Assembly: GCA_947481985.1 (NCBI GenBank)
Contig: CANKIK010000023.1
Span: 1-42,065, forward strand
Source of the DNA: QWOP01 sp003669605
Lineage (GTDB): Bacteria; Planctomycetota; Planctomycetia; Pirellulales; UBA1268
Length of the DNA stretch: 42,065 bases
Reading direction: 5' to 3'
In this document: positions 39,448 through 42,065 of the stretch, piece by piece
Numbering within the stretch: position 1 is the stretch's first letter
How the letters are laid out: every line of letters begins with the position of its first letter
Program-made: the position numbers and the translations under genes
The notes under the pieces: model-generated
The model's database searches: none
Told to the model about the DNA's origin: nothing
The model's input: only the letters and a program-made list of their open reading frames with translations

Positions 39448-42065
39448 ATGTCCACACGCCCCTCCCGTCAGGAGTTCGTCATCTCGCCGCGGGCCGCCAA
39501 CCTGCGCTTCATCCTTACCGCCTGCGGCTGTGCCTGCGCTGGCTTCGGCCTGGTGTGGGGAGGACTGATGGCCAGTGGAATGCTCCGGCGGGTGCCCCGC
39601 GCCACGGATACCAATGCCGTCCTCGCTACCCAGCCCGCGCCGGGCAATGGGTCGGCCATCGACCCCACAAGCGATACCGGAACTCGCTCGACATTCGAAC
39701 CGGCCGTCTTCCCTGCGGACATTGCCACAAACGTCCTCCCATCAGCAGACAGCGGCCTTTCAAACCAGCCCCTTGCCGCCGCGAGCCTGGGTGCCAGCCG
39801 CTACGCCGGCAGGGGAGGATTCGGAGGCAATGCCGGCACTCCTCCTGAGCCGGTGGTGAGCAGGCGCCCATTCCCCTCTGGAGTCATGCCCGCGATGGCT
39901 GTGGAACCGTTGGATTCGCCAACGGAGGAACAAGGACCGCTCGATCCACTGCCTGCCGACCAAGAGAACGACTCCCCAAACAGCGAGATGATCGACGACC
40001 CCGCAACTCCGCCAAGGGGGCGCAACCCCATCCGCTCCGGGCGAGCGGACGACAAAGCGCTCGATGGAGCCCTGGATGCATTGCCCGCGGGGGACGATCT
40101 GGCAGACACTGACTTCGCCCCCCTCCCTGCAGACTCCGCCGCCAACGATTCTGAACTGACTGCTCCCCCCGCCGACGAGCCGCTCCCTGACAGTACAGGG
40201 AATCTTCTGGAATCGGGCACAGACGACACCGAACCGCTCCCCGAGGATCCGGGCGATCTCGACGCCGGCAGTCCGGTCCCTTTCCCACCCCTTGCCACCC
40301 CCTTACCGGCCGCCGCTCCGCAGGCCACCCCCCTTCCAGTGCCGCCTGCTGCCCGCCTTGCTCCCTCCCCCGTGCATCCGTACGCCGCCGCCGCTCCCAC
40401 CGGCCCGCCTCCAACAACCGGCCGAATGATGCCGGCAGCCCGCGCTGCGCCGCACTCCCGGGCCAGCGGCTTTACCGACTCCGGTTTCGATCACGATCCC
40501 GAGGCGCCGATCCCTGTTCACGCGCTTCCCAATCAGCCTCCGTTGCAGGCCACCTCCGGCATGCCATTCGCTGCCGCGCCCGCTATCGGCCCCACCACAG
40601 GTCCTGGCAATCCTGACTCTGCCCCCACTTCCACTCGGCTTGTGTCCTCGGCTCAAGGCCGGCCCGGTGCCATGCAATTGGAAGGGGTGCAGACTCCGCA
40701 ACTGGCCGTGGAGAAACGGGGCCCACGCGAGATTCAGGTGGGGAAGACGGCCCGCTTCGAAATCCTCGTCCGCAATGTCGGCAGCGCCGTGGCCAACGAT
40801 GTCGTCCTCCGCGACACAGTTCCCTTTGGAACGTCGCTGGTGGCCACCACTCCCCCAGCCACGCCGACCGGCGCTCCTCCGGGCCAAGCCGCCACGGGCG
40901 AATTAGTGTGGCTCCTGGGCAGCCTGCCCCCCGGCGGACAGGCGCGCGTAGCACTCGATCTGATGCCGACAACCGAAGGCGATGTGGGGAGCGTGGCGAG
41001 CGTCAGTTTCCGCGCTGATGCGTCGGTGCGATCACGGGCCACGCGACCGGCGCTGGAGATTTCCGCCGAGGTTCCGGCACCAGTTCTGGTGGGACGCGAC
41101 TCCCGGATGACGATCACCGTCTCCAATCCGGGCAGCGGCGCGGCGACCGGAGTGGTCCTTGAGGGCATCGTGCCAGAGGGCCTGGTCCACCGGGCCGGCC
41201 GCGAACTCGAATTCGATGTTGGGTCGTTGCCGCCGGGGGAGTCCCGGACGATCGACCTGGTACTCGCCAGTACCGGCCCCGGCGTCCACGACCTCCGCCT
41301 CATGGCCCGTGCCGACGGGCAGATCGAGGTCGAGGCGACGGTAAAGGTGGCGATTACCGCCCCCACGCTCGATCTCGCCGTCCAGATGCCCCTGCGCCGC
41401 TACCTGCAACGACCGGCCACCTGTGTGCTCTCGATGACCAATGCCGGTACGGCGCCGGCCGTCGGCGTAGAGCTCGCCGCTCAGTTGCCGCCAGGGATGA
41501 AGTTTGTCCGTGCCAACAATGCCGGCTACTACGAGGAACGCACCCATCGCGTCCTGTGGAGCCTTGAGGAGTTGCCCGCCGCAGAGACCGGCGAGGTGGA
41601 GATGGTGGTGATGCCGATCGCCCTGGGCGCTCAAAAGATCGTCGTGGCGGCACGCACAGCCGCCGGGCTCTCCGATCAGGTGGCCCACACCGTCGAGGTC
41701 GAGGGGCTGGCTGCACTGACCTTCGACGTCGCCGACAGCGAAGACCCGATCGAGGTCGGCGGAGTCAGCGAATACCTGATCCGCGTCGGCAATCAGGGAA
41801 CGAAGCCCGCCAGCGGCGTCCGAGTCGTCGCCACACTGCTCGGCGACATGGAGCCAGTCGACGCCAGTGGCCCCTCTCCGCACCGGGTCAACAATCTGAC
41901 GGTCTCCTTCGAACCGCTGGCGAAGCTGGCGCCCTCCGAGGAGGCGCTCTACCGGATCCGCGTCCGGGGCCGCCGCGAAGGGGACCAGCGCGTCCAGGTG
42001 CAACTGACCAGCGACGAGCAACCGGCGCCGATCACCAAGGAGGAGATCACCAGGGTGTACGCCGA
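39448..42065 (+). CDS. DUF11-repeat surface protein, 3' end outside the window
   Basis: The frame is open from the ATG at 39448 to the window end, so at least 872 residues are encoded and the C-terminus is missing. An N-terminal membrane anchor (about residues 17-46) is followed by a long Pro/Asp/Ala-rich linker (about 50-400) and then repeated DUF11-like immunoglobulin domains (from about 415; motifs QVGKTARFEILVRNVGSAVANDVVLRD, LVGRDSRMTITVSNPGSGAATGVVLEG and GGVSEYLIRVGNQGTKPASGVRV positions mark three or more). Such proteins are usually anchored or exported and may act in cell-surface structure. Bases 39347-39447 before it hold no recognised feature. Confidence 0.85.
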   Translation, partial: MSTRPSRQEFVISPRAANLRFILTACGCACAGFGLVWGGLMASGMLRRVPRATDTNAVLATQPAPGNGSAIDPTSDTGTRSTFEPAVFPADIATNVLPSADSGLSNQPLAAASLGASRYAGRGGFGGNAGTPPEPVVSRRPFPSGVMPAMAVEPLDSPTEEQGPLDPLPADQENDSPNSEMIDDPATPPRGRNPIRSGRADDKALDGALDALPAGDDLADTDFAPLPADSAANDSELTAPPADEPLPDSTGNLLESGTDDTEPLPEDPGDLDAGSPVPFPPLATPLPAAAPQATPLPVPPAARLAPSPVHPYAAAAPTGPPPTTGRMMPAARAAPHSRASGFTDSGFDHDPEAPIPVHALPNQPPLQATSGMPFAAAPAIGPTTGPGNPDSAPTSTRLVSSAQGRPGAMQLEGVQTPQLAVEKRGPREIQVGKTARFEILVRNVGSAVANDVVLRDTVPFGTSLVATTPPATPTGAPPGQAATGELVWLLGSLPPGGQARVALDLMPTTEGDVGSVASVSFRADASVRSRATRPALEISAEVPAPVLVGRDSRMTITVSNPGSGAATGVVLEGIVPEGLVHRAGRELEFDVGSLPPGESRTIDLVLASTGPGVHDLRLMARADGQIEVEATVKVAITAPTLDLAVQMPLRRYLQRPATCVLSMTNAGTAPAVGVELAAQLPPGMKFVRANNAGYYEERTHRVLWSLEELPAAETGEVEMVVMPIALGAQKIVVAARTAAGLSDQVAHTVEVEGLAALTFDVADSEDPIEVGGVSEYLIRVGNQGTKPASGVRVVATLLGDMEPVDASGPSPHRVNNLTVSFEPLAKLAPSEEALYRIRVRGRREGDQRVQVQLTSDEQPAPITKEEITRVYA

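Overview
The window looks like the chromosome of a Planctomycetes bacterium, probably Pirellulales or a relative. DNA is GC-rich. The diagnostic families are the planctomycete-type DUF1549/DUF1553, DUF1501, DUF1552 and DUF1587-1595-1592-1588-1585 proteins, haem-binding motifs fused to WD40 repeats, a ThuA-like secreted protein, and a formylmethanofuran:H4MPT formyltransferase (Ftr), an archaeal-type C1 enzyme known from planctomycetes. No rRNA, intact tRNA, CRISPR array, transposase or phage gene was recognised.

Layout. 1-5.2 kb: carA and a secreted ThuA protein on the minus strand, then a hairpin-rich RNA-like element that resembles HEARO/IscB omega-RNA but has no IscB gene, running directly into a flotillin-like SPFH gene with a strong terminator. 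5.3-8.0 kb: a secreted alpha/beta hydrolase, copy 1 of a ~110-bp structured repeat, and a remnant of a sialate O-acetylesterase-like gene. 8.0-13.1 kb (minus): a DUF1552 and DUF1592-family pair downstream of mutY. 13.2-15.8 kb (plus): TPR protein-tmk-holB operon ending in a terminator. 15.9-20.3 kb: a large secreted protein of unknown function and fumC. 20.4-22.6 kb (minus): glnB preceded by a good sigma-54 promoter, and a sigma-54 activator gene with a receiver-like domain lacking the phospho-Asp. 22.9-26.2 kb (plus): a SEC-C-like protein and ribD, one base apart. 26.2-26.3 kb: copy 2 of the structured repeat, in opposite orientation. 26.3-35.6 kb (minus): a four-gene planctomycete cluster, DUF1501 > pre-peptidase-type secreted protein > Big2/DUF1549/DUF1553 protein > cytochrome-WD40-coiled-coil protein. 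35.9-42 kb: a large secreted protein with a poly-Asp run, ftr, and a DUF11-like surface protein cut off by the window end.

How the parts fit. Housekeeping genes (pyrimidine/arginine precursor supply, dTMP synthesis, clamp loader, base excision repair, TCA cycle, riboflavin, nitrogen signalling, C1 transfer) alternate with clusters of exported planctomycete-specific proteins that probably act together in the cell envelope. The most interesting non-coding signals are the IscB-less HEARO-like RNA (2600-2836), the two-copy repeat with a covarying hairpin (7383-7492 and 26209-26313), and the sigma-54 promoter of glnB. The most interesting protein detail is the Asp-to-Glu change at the catalytic position of MutY. 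Start sites were chosen by Shine-Dalgarno match, signal peptide position and family length; uncertain ones are flagged.
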